Below the pieces are notes generated by a model that was not told the origin of the DNA, made no database searches, and saw only the letters and a list, made by a program, of their open reading frames with translations. From NCBI GenBank assembly GCA_030144725.1, contig JASKMD010000029.1, positions 7,177,538-7,241,537 on the forward strand: a DNA stretch of 64,000 bases, read 5' to 3'. The translations under genes were made by a program, and so were the position numbers. The stretch comes from Haematococcus lacustris. Taxonomy: Eukaryota; Chlorophyta; Chlorophyceae; Chlamydomonadales; Haematococcaceae. Shown in pieces: positions 1 through 26,092 of this stretch (the first letter of the stretch is position 1; each line of letters opens with the position of its first letter).

Positions 1-13483
<13,483 letters not shown>

Positions 13484-13779
13484 CTGCGGCAAGTATACGA
13501 GACTTGGCACGGAACAAGAACCTCGTCAACTATGGCCTACAGGTGGCACTGTTGGCACCTTGTTGGCACTGTCGTTTGGGACAAGAAAGCTATGTCCAAT
13601 ATGTGAATTAAACCTGCGGGGGTTCTATAAGCAAACCCCAAGCGAGCGAAGCGCTGGCAGTTCCTAAGCTTGCTTGTTGGCCGTGCTGGGCTTGCGACAT
13701 GGGCATCCCCATGATGTTGATGGCCAACCCATCACGCATGTTATGTACCCCCGCTCATGTCAAGCACGGCATCAGGACT
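13484..13779. other. Intergenic: probable promoter of the PP2C-domain gene
   Basis: No ORF with coding character. This is the upstream flank of the minus-strand gene starting at 13483. I see no convincing TATA box. A CTTG/TTGGCAC-rich stretch lies near 13540-13570. Confidence 0.4.
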
Positions 13780-13940
13780 CCAGCACAAGGTGCTCAGTGG
13801 TAGACCAGGGCATTAGTACCCTTTGGTGCAATGATATTGAGCAGGTGGCAGACTTCAAGTTCCTGGGCATGATGCTGAACAATAGGGTCAATGGCGGGAT
13901 GTGCAGTCTCGCGTACAAGGTCCAGAACGTTTTCTGATGT
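13780..13940 (+). pseudogene. Reverse-transcriptase fragment of a LINE-type element
   Basis: The plus-strand translation reads NDIEQVADFKFLGMML followed by a short tail and a stop. This matches the segment just after the RT fingers/palm in non-LTR retrotransposons (consensus IE-V--FKYLG--L). Only this ~50-residue piece is visible; catalytic YADD and endonuclease are absent, so it is a dead remnant. The call rests on one motif and could be wrong. Confidence 0.4.
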
Positions 13941-14139
13941 GCGTGATGTCTTCAGAACAGCTAGAGATCATGGAATTCAAGCCTGCCCGTCTGCCATGGG
14001 AGACGGTGACGCATTAGTACTTCATGTAGGGCCAAGGACTGCAAAAGCATGAGACACCTGATGGCTACCCCTCCCATTGAACCACTGCCAGTTCAAATGA
14101 TGGAGTAGATGGGCCGCAGTTGCATGAAGATTACCAACC

Positions 14140-14412
14140 CCATGTTGGGAACGCCTGACCACTGGGCTCACTGTCAAAAGTAACAGCTTGATGCTGGAGA
14201 GGCCCTATGGGTTGTTGCCGGCATAGCCATCCTTGATCCGCCGCTACTCTGCAGCCCGGTGCAATTGCTGCCTGTCCGGTCATTGACCAGCTTGCAGCCT
14301 TGCTGGTACTCCTTGCCAGGGACAGGCAGAGCCTATACGATGCACGCCCTTCTCAATCCGTTGAATGTTGAGGCAGAGGTTGGTGTCACGGTCCAGCTGG
14401 CCAATGGGGGGG
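14140..14412 (-). pseudogene. Diverged Fanzor/TnpB-like C-terminal remnant (second subfamily)
   Basis: On the minus strand, bases 14396-14382 encode LDRDT in the context GQLDRDTNLCLNIQRIE, a decayed version of the LDRDCNAALNMQRIG motif found at 15.3 and 24.1 kb. It is followed downstream by GKEYQQG, the counterpart of GKEYPGLGYK. The frame is broken. Its 3' flank (14210-14150; AAGCTGTTA, GCCCAGTGGTCAG) matches the 3' end of the TIR element at 27187-27774, which places both in one subfamily. RuvC-III-like assignment is by motif only. Confidence 0.5.
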
Positions 14413-14902
14413 CTTGGGGTGGGGCCACAGGGCCAGGTGCAGCATCTCTTGCACCTCCTCAGACCTAAGCCTGCCTGCCGCCAGCGGCCCTGCTGAGCTT
14501 CGCAACCCTGGTTGCGGTCGAACTGCCGAAGTCGCCAACATGCCTAACGGTCACACGTCACGCAGATGCCTAGCTGCACACAAACTCATTGCGCGTCGCC
14601 TCCCGCGCCCGCGAAATGCGAATCAGCGTCATTGCACGCCAGACCGCTGTAAGCTGCCGGGCCAGCACGCTGCCCGCGCGCAGCTCCCTCGCGACGTGCT
14701 CATCACGACGGGTACTCCTGGCTCTGAGCTCCGCTTTGTTGGGTAGTGCTGCGGTAAGACTGTAAGACGGCAAGGCGTCCAAGTACTGTCGTTTGGGGTA
14801 TATCTACTGTCATACAGGCTGTGTGGGGTGGAGTATGCGTCCCTGCTGTTGCTGGCGCCGGCACATAAATGCCACTTCCGTTGTTCCGTGTGCACCAACA
14901 GC

Positions 14903-15610
14903 CCTCTTGTCCCTCACTAGGGCCTCCATTTGAGCCGGATCAGAAGTACCCACTAGCAGCCACTAGCAGCCACTAACTAGACCCGACTCAAACAGTGTTA
15001 TTGGGCTGTGTGGAGTAAACCCAGTGCACATGGCACATGAGCCGCCTACCACCTACACTATTGCCTGACCCGAGGGCTATGATGTAGAGTTGGCATGACA
15101 AAACATGCACTAATTGTCAGCTGATGACAGCTCAACAAAGGGGACACACATTACTGTGCCTCAGCAGGCTGCTGCTGCTGCTGCTCCTGGGCCTTGGGAG
15201 GCTTGTCTCGCAGCCGCTTGTAGCCCAGGCCAGGGTACTCCTTGCCCTTGGCTGGCAGAGCTCCCTGGTCTGGCCAGTAGCACAGCTCCAGCGGCCGCCA
15301 CCTGCTCTCCCCAATGCGCTGCATGTTCAGCGCTGCATTGCAGTCCCTGTCCAGCCACCTGCCTGGCTGTGGCTTGGCTTTGGCAGCCTTGCCCTTGCCC
15401 TTGCCCTTAGTGGGCTCAGCTGCCGGCTTGCTGCGCTTGGCTGGAGGGGGAGTGCTGGGCCCTGGCTCCGAGGCTGCTGGCTGTGTGGCTGCCTGGCTGC
15501 TGCGTGGGGCCTGCGGGGGCTTGCGGGGGGCCACTACAGGGCACCACATCAGGCCCTGCACTGGCTGGCCACGCTCCTGGCCTCCACCGTGGGAGCAGCC
15601 CTCAGAGCCT
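14903..15610 (-). mobile_element. 5'-truncated Fanzor/TnpB-like transposon copy A with 3' block
   Basis: A minus-strand ORF (about 15600-15151) encodes QGLMWC, a long basic Ser/Pro linker, then GRWLDRDCNAALNMQRIG and GKEYPGLGYKRLRDK. RGLMWC and DRDxNAAxN resemble the end of the zinc finger and the RuvC-III motif of TnpB/Fanzor RNA-guided nucleases. Everything upstream (RuvC-I, RuvC-II, first zinc-finger half) is missing. The ~200 bp below the stop (14903-15125) is shared with copies at 24.3-24.5 kb and 27.9-28.1 kb. A 16-bp direct repeat, CGTGTGCACCAACAGC, sits at 14887-14902 and 15611-15626. Non-autonomous or dead. Confidence 0.6.
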
Positions 15611-15639
15611 CGTGTGCACCAACAGCTTGGCATTCTAGC

Positions 15640-16832
15640 TGGCTTTTTTTAGCTGCTACCTGACCACCTCCCCGTTACTACACCTCCCCCTTCTACCTTC
15701 CACCCCAGCACCCTTCCACCTCCATCCGAATTGACAAGTTTCATTACTATCTGCATGGCTGCCAAGCAGCATGTAGCCATGAGGCCATGTGATTTGTGCA
15801 CCATGCAGTGTGACGCACCATGGACGGAGTGTTCAGCACCCTAACCCTCGGTATCATCATCACCACCACCACCTCCCTCACCATCATATCACCATCACCA
15901 CCTGGCGTGCACTGACTAGTATTGCTGTGTGACAGACTGGAACTACATAGGTGCTACAGGGTACAAGGTACGACAAGGTATCAGCCTGCTGTATGCTGGG
16001 TACATGCCTGACCCCTGGTTGCCTAACCAGTCCTGTTGCCGGCACTGAGCCCTGGAGCCAGCGCATGCGAACCAGCAGCAAGAGCTGCGTGCTGTGTGCC
16101 CGCAGGCGCAGCCCACCAGCCACGCCCGGCCCCCTGCACCTGTGGCAGTAGAGCGTGGCGAGGCGGGAGAGCGGGACGTGGTGACCGTAAGCTCAGGTCA
16201 GGTCAGGGCCGGCCTCCTCCTCCTCCCCCTCCTCCTCCTCCTCCCCCTCCTCCTCCTCCTCCTCCTCCTCCTCCTCCCCATGCTCTGTGCCCCTTGGCAT
16301 GTTGGTGCTGCTGCACTGCCACCCATGGGACCCATGTTGTAAAGGTCAGCTGCATGTTGCCTAGAGTTGCATATCTTGAGCTGCCCTGTGCTGCCCTGTG
16401 CTGCCTTGGGCTGCTTCCATGCTGCCCTGTGTCGCCCCACTCCTGTTGCCCTGTGCTGCCTTGAGCTTGCAGGCCTCAAGTACTCTGATGTGTCAAAAGG
16501 GTCTGGGCCCCTGACCAAGTAAGCCCCAGGCATGCCCCGCTCATGTGCCCACAGCTGATGTTATTGCTCGACACCCCTGCAGCACACACAGCGCCTGCAG
16601 CCGGCCCCCCCCCCTGGGTCAACCCACCCCACCATGCCCAGTCCACTGGCAGGCGGCAGGCATGCAGTCATCGCAAGGCACCGTAAGCTGCAGGCACTGG
16701 GTGGTGGAGGAGCCAGCCAGCCAGCGCTGCACTGCTTGCATGCAAGTCATGCGCCACCCACCCTCTGCATCAAGAGGCGCCTCCTGCCTGCTCTGTAACC
16801 CCATGCCCTTGTGCTGTGTGCTGGTGGTGCAG
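15640..16832. other. Region upstream of the recognised FKBP exons; N-terminal exons unresolved
   Basis: A (CCT/CCTCCTCCC)n tract occupies 16205-16275 and a run of CATCACCA-type triplets lies near 15853-15900. A possible plus-strand exon at 16106-16186 is bounded by CCCGCAG and GTAAGC, but its phase does not join the exon at 16833, so I do not include it. The targeting peptide and start codon of the FKBP gene should lie here. Confidence 0.4.
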
Positions 16833-20521
<3,689 letters not shown>

Positions 20522-20627
20522 ATCATGTGCAGGCAGCCCCTCCTCACAGGGTGATTCCCCAACCCCTAACACCCATCAAGGTGGCGACAGTAAGCCTGAC
20601 CTGGCACTGCCAGTGGTAGGCTTGAAG

Positions 20628-20632
20628 TGTAA
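20628..20632 (+). promoter_or_regulatory. Candidate TGTAA poly(A) signal of the FKBP gene
   Basis: TGTAA is the usual polyadenylation signal in volvocine algae. This one lies 107 nt after the FKBP stop codon. Confidence 0.4.
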
Positions 20633-20833
20633 CGTGCGGTGTACGTTGTTGTCGCATGAGCTCATATTCGTCGTTCTATGAACACAGGGTTTGACAGTTG
20701 CAGGGAGCCTGAACTGGACTTACCATACGGGACTGAGCTATCCCCCGGCTCCTAGGTGAGCTAGGTGGTTGAGCGGCTGACCTCAGTTTTCGTTGACCTC
20801 ACTTTTCCTCACTTCCATAGGACGGCGAATGGT

Positions 20834-21247
20834 TGCCGGCACTCCGGTTGGGTGGCGCCCTGATGCGTACCCCAGCACGGCCACTCCGCGTCATTATTGT
20901 TGCTCAGTTCCTGAGATGTCCCCGAATAAGATACGCAAGCGCCCCGTCTCATCCGCCCAGTGTGCAGCCGGTAAGCCGCGAAGCTTGACGAAAGGCTAAG
21001 CCCCCGCGAACTTAAGTGACGATGCGACACAGTGTGCACCACGCGACACTGGGACTCCGTTTATCAAATTGTTGTGCGTGTGCTGTGCTTTCCTGTGTCT
21101 GCAGGTGCCAGTGGCAGTGGGCAACAAGATGATGCCGCCCAACCCCCTTCCCCCTGTCCAGACCCCCATGCCCCCCATGCCCAAGACATCAAGGCAGCCT
21201 TGCGTGGCCTTGTGGAGGTCAATGACCGGTTGCACTGTGGGCATTGA
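20834..21247 (+). pseudogene. N-terminal fragment of a Fanzor-family element protein, with conserved intron
   Basis: ATG at 20916 opens a short basic N-terminus (NKIRKRPVSSAQ). A donor follows 20970 (GTAAGC), the acceptor precedes 21105 (GTCTGCAG), and the frame continues GASGSGQQ then IKAALRGLVE to a stop at 21247. The same exon-intron-exon unit, including the upstream GCCGGCACTCCGGTT, recurs on the minus strand at 27300-27774, so it is a repeat. The spacer between GSGQQ and IKAA differs. My link to the DRDxNAAxN C-terminal pieces is from memory of similar algal proteins plus subfamily end-sharing; it is an inference. Confidence 0.5.
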
Positions 21248-21289
21248 AAAAATGGGCCCGCAACAACCCATAGGCACAGGCTGTTAGCC

Positions 21290-21645
21290 TTTTGGTTTTG
21301 ATGGAGTGCCCCGCAGTTTGTTTTTCGTTTCAAGATTTAAAGGCGAGTTTCGAGATTTAAAGCGCAGAGTGACATGGCCCAGGCTCATACCGGGGCCCGG
21401 TCCAGGCTCAGGTCCACAATTCACTGCCCAGTCAGCCTTGTTTTTATGGAGTGCCCAGTTAGGCAAGACTGTTAGCCTTTCACTTCGTCTCTACGTTTGC
21501 GCACGAGTGCAAGAGGGTAACCGCAGCAGTGAGGATTTATCCCGTCTACCGTAGTGATATGCCTAGTTGGTGATACGCTAATTTGGTGAACCTAAAAGCC
21601 AGACCCAAAGACCCTATCGGCACATACTTGGTGACAGCGCCTGGC
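21290..21645. other. Intergenic, nothing recognised
   Basis: AT-richer than its surroundings. A duplicated GATTTAAAG word (21334-21342, 21353-21361) and several TTGGTGA words (near 21568, 21583, 21629) hint at a decayed repeat. No coding signal. Confidence 0.3.
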
Positions 21646-22473
21646 TCAGACATTGAAAAAAGACGTGTTTGGTGACTCTCTATACTCAATACATCTACGA
21701 AGCCGGAGGCTGCTAAGTGCAACACCTAGCAATAGCACATCGTCCACACATGCATTTGTTCGAGCACTGGAGCGTGTGGCTGCTTCCATCACAACCTCAT
21801 AATCCTCACCATCACTCTCGCCCTCACCGCTATCAGAGCTGCTGCTGGCTAAGATACTAGCACTGATGCTGTCGCTTCCATCAACCTGCACCGTGGCAGC
21901 AGCCCTTAAAGCTTGTGTGACGATGTCGTCCTCATCACTATCAGAAAGAGGTTGCCTGCCCCTGCCCCTGCCCCTGCCCCTGCCCCTGCCCCTGCCCCTG
22001 CCCCTGCCCCTGCCCCTGCCCCTGCCCCTGCCCCTGCCCCTGCCCCTGCCCCTGCCCCTGCCCCTGCCCCTGCCCCTGCCCCTGCCCCTGCCCCTGCCCC
22101 TGCCCCTGCCCCTGCCCCTGCCCCTGCCCCTGCCCCTGCCCCTGCCCCTGCCCCTGCCCCTGCCCCTGCCCCTGCCCCTGCCCCTGCCCCTGCCCCTGCC
22201 CCTGCCCCTGCCCCTGCCCCTGCCCCTGCCCCTGCCCCTGCCCCTGCCCCTGCCCCTGCCCCTGCCCCTGCCCCTGCCCCTGCCCCTGCCCCTGCCCCTG
22301 CCCCTGCCCCTGCCCCTGCCCCTGCCCCTGCCCCTGCCCCTGCCCCTGCCCCTGCCCCTGCCCCTGCCCCTGCCCCTGCCCCTGCCCCTGCCCCTGCCCC
22401 TGCCCCTGCCCCTGCCCCTGCCCCTGCCCCTGCCCCTGCCCCTGCCCCTGCCCCTGCCCCTGCTGTGGTCCAC
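21646..22473 (-). CDS. Unrecognised ORF: (RG)n tract followed by an acidic tail
   Basis: The minus frame reads about 84 Arg-Gly pairs from the hexanucleotide array, then QPLSDSDEDDIVTQALRAA, an acidic Ser/Asp/Glu stretch, VDDVLLLGVALSSLRLRR and a stop at 21646. The non-repeat tail of ~100 residues has coding-like composition; the RG part could equally be a repeat expansion inside a transposase or nucleolar-type protein. There is no ATG in frame upstream (the frame opens after a TGA at about 22500), so an upstream exon would be needed. I assign no function. Confidence 0.3.
   Translation of the reverse strand: MDHSRGRGRGRGRGRGRGRGRGRGRGRGRGRGRGRGRGRGRGRGRGRGRGRGRGRGRGRGRGRGRGRGRGRGRGRGRGRGRGRGRGRGRGRGRGRGRGRGRGRGRGRGRGRGRGRGRGRGRGRGRGRGRGRGRGRGRGRGRGRGRGRGRGRGRGRGRGRGRGRGRGRGRGRGRQPLSDSDEDDIVTQALRAAATVQVDGSDSISASILASSSSDSGEGESDGEDYEVVMEAATRSSARTNACVDDVLLLGVALSSLRLRRCIEYRESPNTSFFNV
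21957..22463. repeat. (CCCCTG)n hexanucleotide array
   Basis: About 84 perfect copies of CCCCTG. In the minus frame it encodes Arg-Gly; the other frames give Pro-Ala, Leu-Pro, Gly-Gln and Ala-Gly and are artefacts. The same unit occurs in the PRMT7-like gene (54662-54822) and in the kinase gene (35939-35989). Confidence 0.98.
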
Positions 22474-22961
22474 CGTCCCCCACCCCTCTCCCTCCTCCTC
22501 TCAGCATCTATGGGTTGAAGGATCGAGGTCAGCAAGCTCTGTTTCAACTTTTGCGCCATCTACCATGGAGTTATGGTGAAGTTGAGGGTGATGCTACAAA
22601 TTTGGTGACAGCCACATGCTCAAAAAATTGTCGAGCTTCTCACTTGGGAAGCTGGGTTCTACCATTGTGTGATTACCCGTCGCTCCTGTTGGTTCCAACG
22701 CAGCGTCTCGCTCGCCTCAAGGTAAACAACGACAACGCCGGAATGGCTGGGACACGAAAAGGCACCAGGTAAAAAGCCGCTCCCGCCTTGTGTGTCCCTG
22801 CATTGTTTGTGCCCCCGCATTGTGTCTTGGCCTGTCAAAGTGGCCAGTCAAATGTTCATTGTGCTTGGCCGCAGATAATCAAGGTCCCGGGGGGGCGCTG
22901 TGCTGCGCGGGTGCAAAAAGACTAAGCGGAAGTTGATGGCGCACCTCCACCTCCAATTGCG

Positions 22962-23553
22962 TTGGAGCTCCAAATCTTTCTGACATGCCTGGTGGGCTAC
23001 CCCTCCCGGGGTATGCCTGTGCACCCACCCCTCCAGCCGTACAGCCCCTCCAAGTCCCTGATGCAACCCCCCTGCCAGCCAGCCAGCATGGAGTGGGACT
23101 GTGGGCCAGAGCCTCATCCAGAGCCAGAGCCAGCGCCAGAGCCAGCGCCAGAACCAGAGCCTGAGCCTGAGCCTGAGCTTGAGCCAGTCACGCAGCCCAC
23201 CCCAAGGCGACGCAGTGGCCGGCTGGCAACTATTTCACCAGCAGCACCCAGTGGGCCTACCCTGCCCCTTGACTGCGAGGACCCAGTGATGTTGAGGCAG
23301 CTCAAGGACTTCAGCCAGTTCTTTGCCAACCCAAACAGTCTACAACCAGCTGCCGCGACGGCTTGTACGCCCAAGGCAGCACCGTCACCCCATGCTCATG
23401 CCAGTCTTTGAGGACCCCAGCAACCAGGCGCTCATAGCCAAGATGCAGGAGCTGGGCAGCATCAACTTGTGGGGGGACAACAACACCATCGGAGCGCATG
23501 CAATGCAGCTGGCGGTCAGCATGCAGCAGCATTTCGCCATCCCACGCAAGTAA
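22962..23553 (+). pseudogene. Frameshifted unrecognised ORF upstream of Fanzor-like copy B
   Basis: The plus frame 22962-23411 encodes a Pro/Glu-repeat stretch (PEPEPAPEP), TPRRRSGRLATISP and EDPVMLRQLKDFSQFF. The coding sense then shifts frame near 23330 to TVYNQLPRRL, FEDPSNQALIAKMQELGS and a stop at 23553. It may be the middle of the Fanzor-like protein that follows, or separate captured sequence. I do not recognise a domain. Confidence 0.35.
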
Positions 23554-23602
23554 TGGTGGTGAATAGACCCTGGACTTGGACCTGGACCTGACCTGACCTG
23601 CG

Positions 23603-24306
23603 TTGTTGCGGGCCTGCTGCAAGGTGGTGTGCAGGCCCAGGGGCTCAGACCAGCTGCAGGGCAGGGTGGTGCGTGTGGATGAGCACCGCACCACCCGGGT
23701 CAGCTCAGCAGTGAATGGCCAGCAGCCATGTGAGGTGGAGCTGGACAAACTCAGTGCCACAAGGCCTGCAGGCTGGAAGCCCCCAGCAGGGCAGGTGGAC
23801 CTGCGCCTTTTGCACCCAGCCTGGAGCCAGCAGCGAGACCAGCCAGTGCGGGGCCTGATGTGGTGCCTGATATTGGCCCCCCAGCAAGCCTCCACAGGCC
23901 CCATGCAGCAGCCAGGAAGCCACACAGCAGCAGCCTCAGAGCCAGGGTCCAGCACTCCCCTCCGGCCAAGCGCAGCAAGCGCACCGAGGCTGAGCAGGTA
24001 GCTGAGCCCAACCAGCCCACCAAGGCTGAGCAGGCAGCTGAGCTGAGAAAGGGCAAGGCTGCCAAAGCCAAGCCAGCACCGCAGCCGGGCAGGTGGGTAG
24101 ACAGGGACTGCAGTACAGCATTGAACATGCAGCGCATAGGGGAGAGCAGGTGGCGCCCACTGGAGCTGTGCTGGTGGCCACACCAGGGAGCTCTGTCAGC
24201 CAAGGACAAGGAGTACCCTGGCCTGGGCTACAAGCGGGTGCAAGACAAGCCACCCAAGGCCCAGCAGGAGCAGCAGCAGCAGCAGCAGCCTGTTGTGGCA
24301 CAATAG
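23603..24306 (+). pseudogene. Fanzor/TnpB-like copy B, C-terminal half, one frameshift
   Basis: The longest copy. The first frame reads VRVDEHRTTRVSSAVNG (compare the DEFRTS-x-C--C start of TnpB/Fanzor zinc fingers, here without the Cys pair), then RLLHPAWSQQ and RGLMWC. A one-base loss near 23960 moves the sense to the next frame: PAKRSKRTEAEQ, a Lys/Ala linker, GRWVDRDCSTALNMQRIG (RuvC-III-like Asp), GKEYPGLGYKRVQDK, a Gln run and stop at 24306. TnpB/Fanzor proteins are RNA-guided DNA nucleases. RuvC-I and RuvC-II are not seen here. The lost Cys residues and frameshift argue for a dead copy. Confidence 0.6.
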
Positions 24307-24505
24307 TGCGTGCCCCCCTCCCCTTCAAGCTGTCACCAGCTTACATTAGCGCATGTTTGTCATGCCAACTCCACACGATTGCCCTTGCGGTCATGCAATA
24401 GTATAGGTGGTAGGCACTCAAGCACCATGTCCATGTGCATTGGGTATAATCAACACAGCCCACTAACACCATTTGAGTCGGGCCACTAGTGGTCCCTAGT
24501 ATTCC
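24307..24505 (+). repeat. Conserved 3' block of the Fanzor-like element, copy B
   Basis: Reverse complement of the block at 14930-15125 and 27970-28150. Shared words include TGTTTGTCATGCCAA, GTATAGGTGGTAGGC, CATGTGCATTGGG and TTTGAGTCGGG. It starts directly after the ORF stop. Confidence 0.75.
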
Positions 24506-24544
24506 CGCTATCGGCCAGTACAGGAATTTCAAGCAAAAAGCAGT

Positions 24545-24660
24545 AAAGTTTGATGGGATGCCCAGTGGTTAGGGAACGGCACGTGCAACCCGTGTTGGAT
24601 TTGTAGCTGGGTGAGGTTGCCCACAATCAACCATGTTGTTCCATGTTGAATGAGTTTTGT
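24545..24660 (+). repeat. SINE-like repeat, diverged copy
   Basis: Contains GATGCCCAGTGGTTAGGG, which resembles a pol III A box, and ends CATGTTGTTCC then TGTTGAATGAGTTTTG, shared in inverse orientation with 25234-25348 and 27075-27189. The B box is weak. Confidence 0.5.
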
Positions 24661-25233
24661 ATGACTGAGGTTGTAGATGTTTTGGCAATGTCATGTGAGC
24701 TTATCACCGCGTGAGTGGGCTTGTTAAGTAGTTTGTTGGTGTTGATGTCCCTCATGTATTTCTCGGTGTGGATGTCATAGGTGATGCCGCCTATGCTAAT
24801 TAGGATGGGTCTGATGGGGACGGTGACAGGCAGTCCATGGTTGAAGTGTGTGCACCTTTTTTATGTGTTCAGGGCTGCCCCTTTCGCCATTCGGTGCCAA
24901 TTATATCAATTACAGTATCAACCACCCACTAAGACACACTTGTTCATACTGCAACACACCAACGACACCTTTGCACCCATTACAGTGCACCTCACAACAC
25001 AAACATGCCTTTGTAAGAAGCCTAGCGCTACTCGAAGCTCTTCTCACACTTCACAGAATACTCATGTCAGTATGGTACAGACGCGTTCCACTGCACTACT
25101 CACCGTAGCCCTCATCTCACCAGTACTAGCAACCCCAATAGCCATGCTAGCAACCATCCCTGCAGGCGACCTGCAGAATGGGCAGTGGCCATTGCAGGCC
25201 CCATACATGGCAACACCTGACATGACAACCTGC

Positions 25234-25348
25234 CAGGCCAACAAAACTCATTCAACAAGGAACAACATGTTGGACTGTGGATAATCTCACTCAGCTACTA
25301 CAAACACGTTGTAGCATCCTCGGTCGCACCCTTGATGAGCACAAACCC
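25234..25348 (-). repeat. SINE-like repeat, 115-bp copy 1
   Basis: Matches 27075-27189 over 115 bp with a single mismatch (ATAATC versus GTAATC), which implies recent dispersal. The continuation at 25358-25386 (GAGATCCATTACAC twice) matches 27778-27806. Confidence 0.85.
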
Positions 25349-25389
25349 GAAACGAAAATGAGATCCATTACACAATCCATTACACAACC

Positions 25390-26030
25390 CTATTAACGCA
25401 ACAACGCATTAACGCAACAACCCTATTATACACAGCCTGGACAGCCCCAGTAGACCTGCAGGATGACAACCTGCCAGGCTCAACCTCATTCATAATAATG
25501 TCTTGGTAGCTGACCTGATGATGCACACATGTTTCGACACCAGGAGCACAGTATTGCGTTTGAACCAGCACAATGTTGCCTGACATTCGAGCAGAGCTGG
25601 CGAGACAGGAGGCATGCAGCTGTCTGCACTAGGTGCTGTAAAACATCTAGCCATGTGGGCACATGACCATGGTGACTACCATCATGCCAAGTATGCACTA
25701 TTGCTGTGGCTCCGTCATGCACCGTCACCATCACTGTGAGAGGCAGGCAGGCACACGATGTTTGTCTGTGATGACAGAACAACATCAGCACCTTGCATGC
25801 CATGACGACATGATGGATGCAAAGCTGGCAGTGTGACAAGAGCACAGCCGCACACCCCCACACTGTGCTTTGTACATGGAAGTGCACAATGTTGTGGTTA
25901 CTCCTATCAACTGCAAGACGTGAATAAGTGACTGCAACCTGCAGCACAGCTGTGTGGCAGGACCTGTTTTGTTTATGTAACATAGCCAAAACAGGATGGC
26001 ACAGCTTGTAGGAAGATAAGGTCTGGAAGA
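25390..26030. other. Intergenic, nothing recognised
   Basis: Moderate GC, many TGACCATGGTGAC/ATGATG-type words, no ORF with coding character on either strand. A short ACAACCTGCCAGGC word at 25466 repeats one at 25226. Confidence 0.3.
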
Positions 26031-26092
26031 TGGGGCAGATGAGAAGATGGGAAGATAGGTCAGGAAGATGGACCAGCCTGGTGAGTGTAGCG

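Noticed and set aside
21866..22579. Long (Leu-Pro), (Pro-Ala), (Gly-Gln) and (Ala-Gly) ORFs
   Set aside because: Alternative frames of the CCCCTG hexamer array; outside the array they lose coding character, unlike the RG frame.
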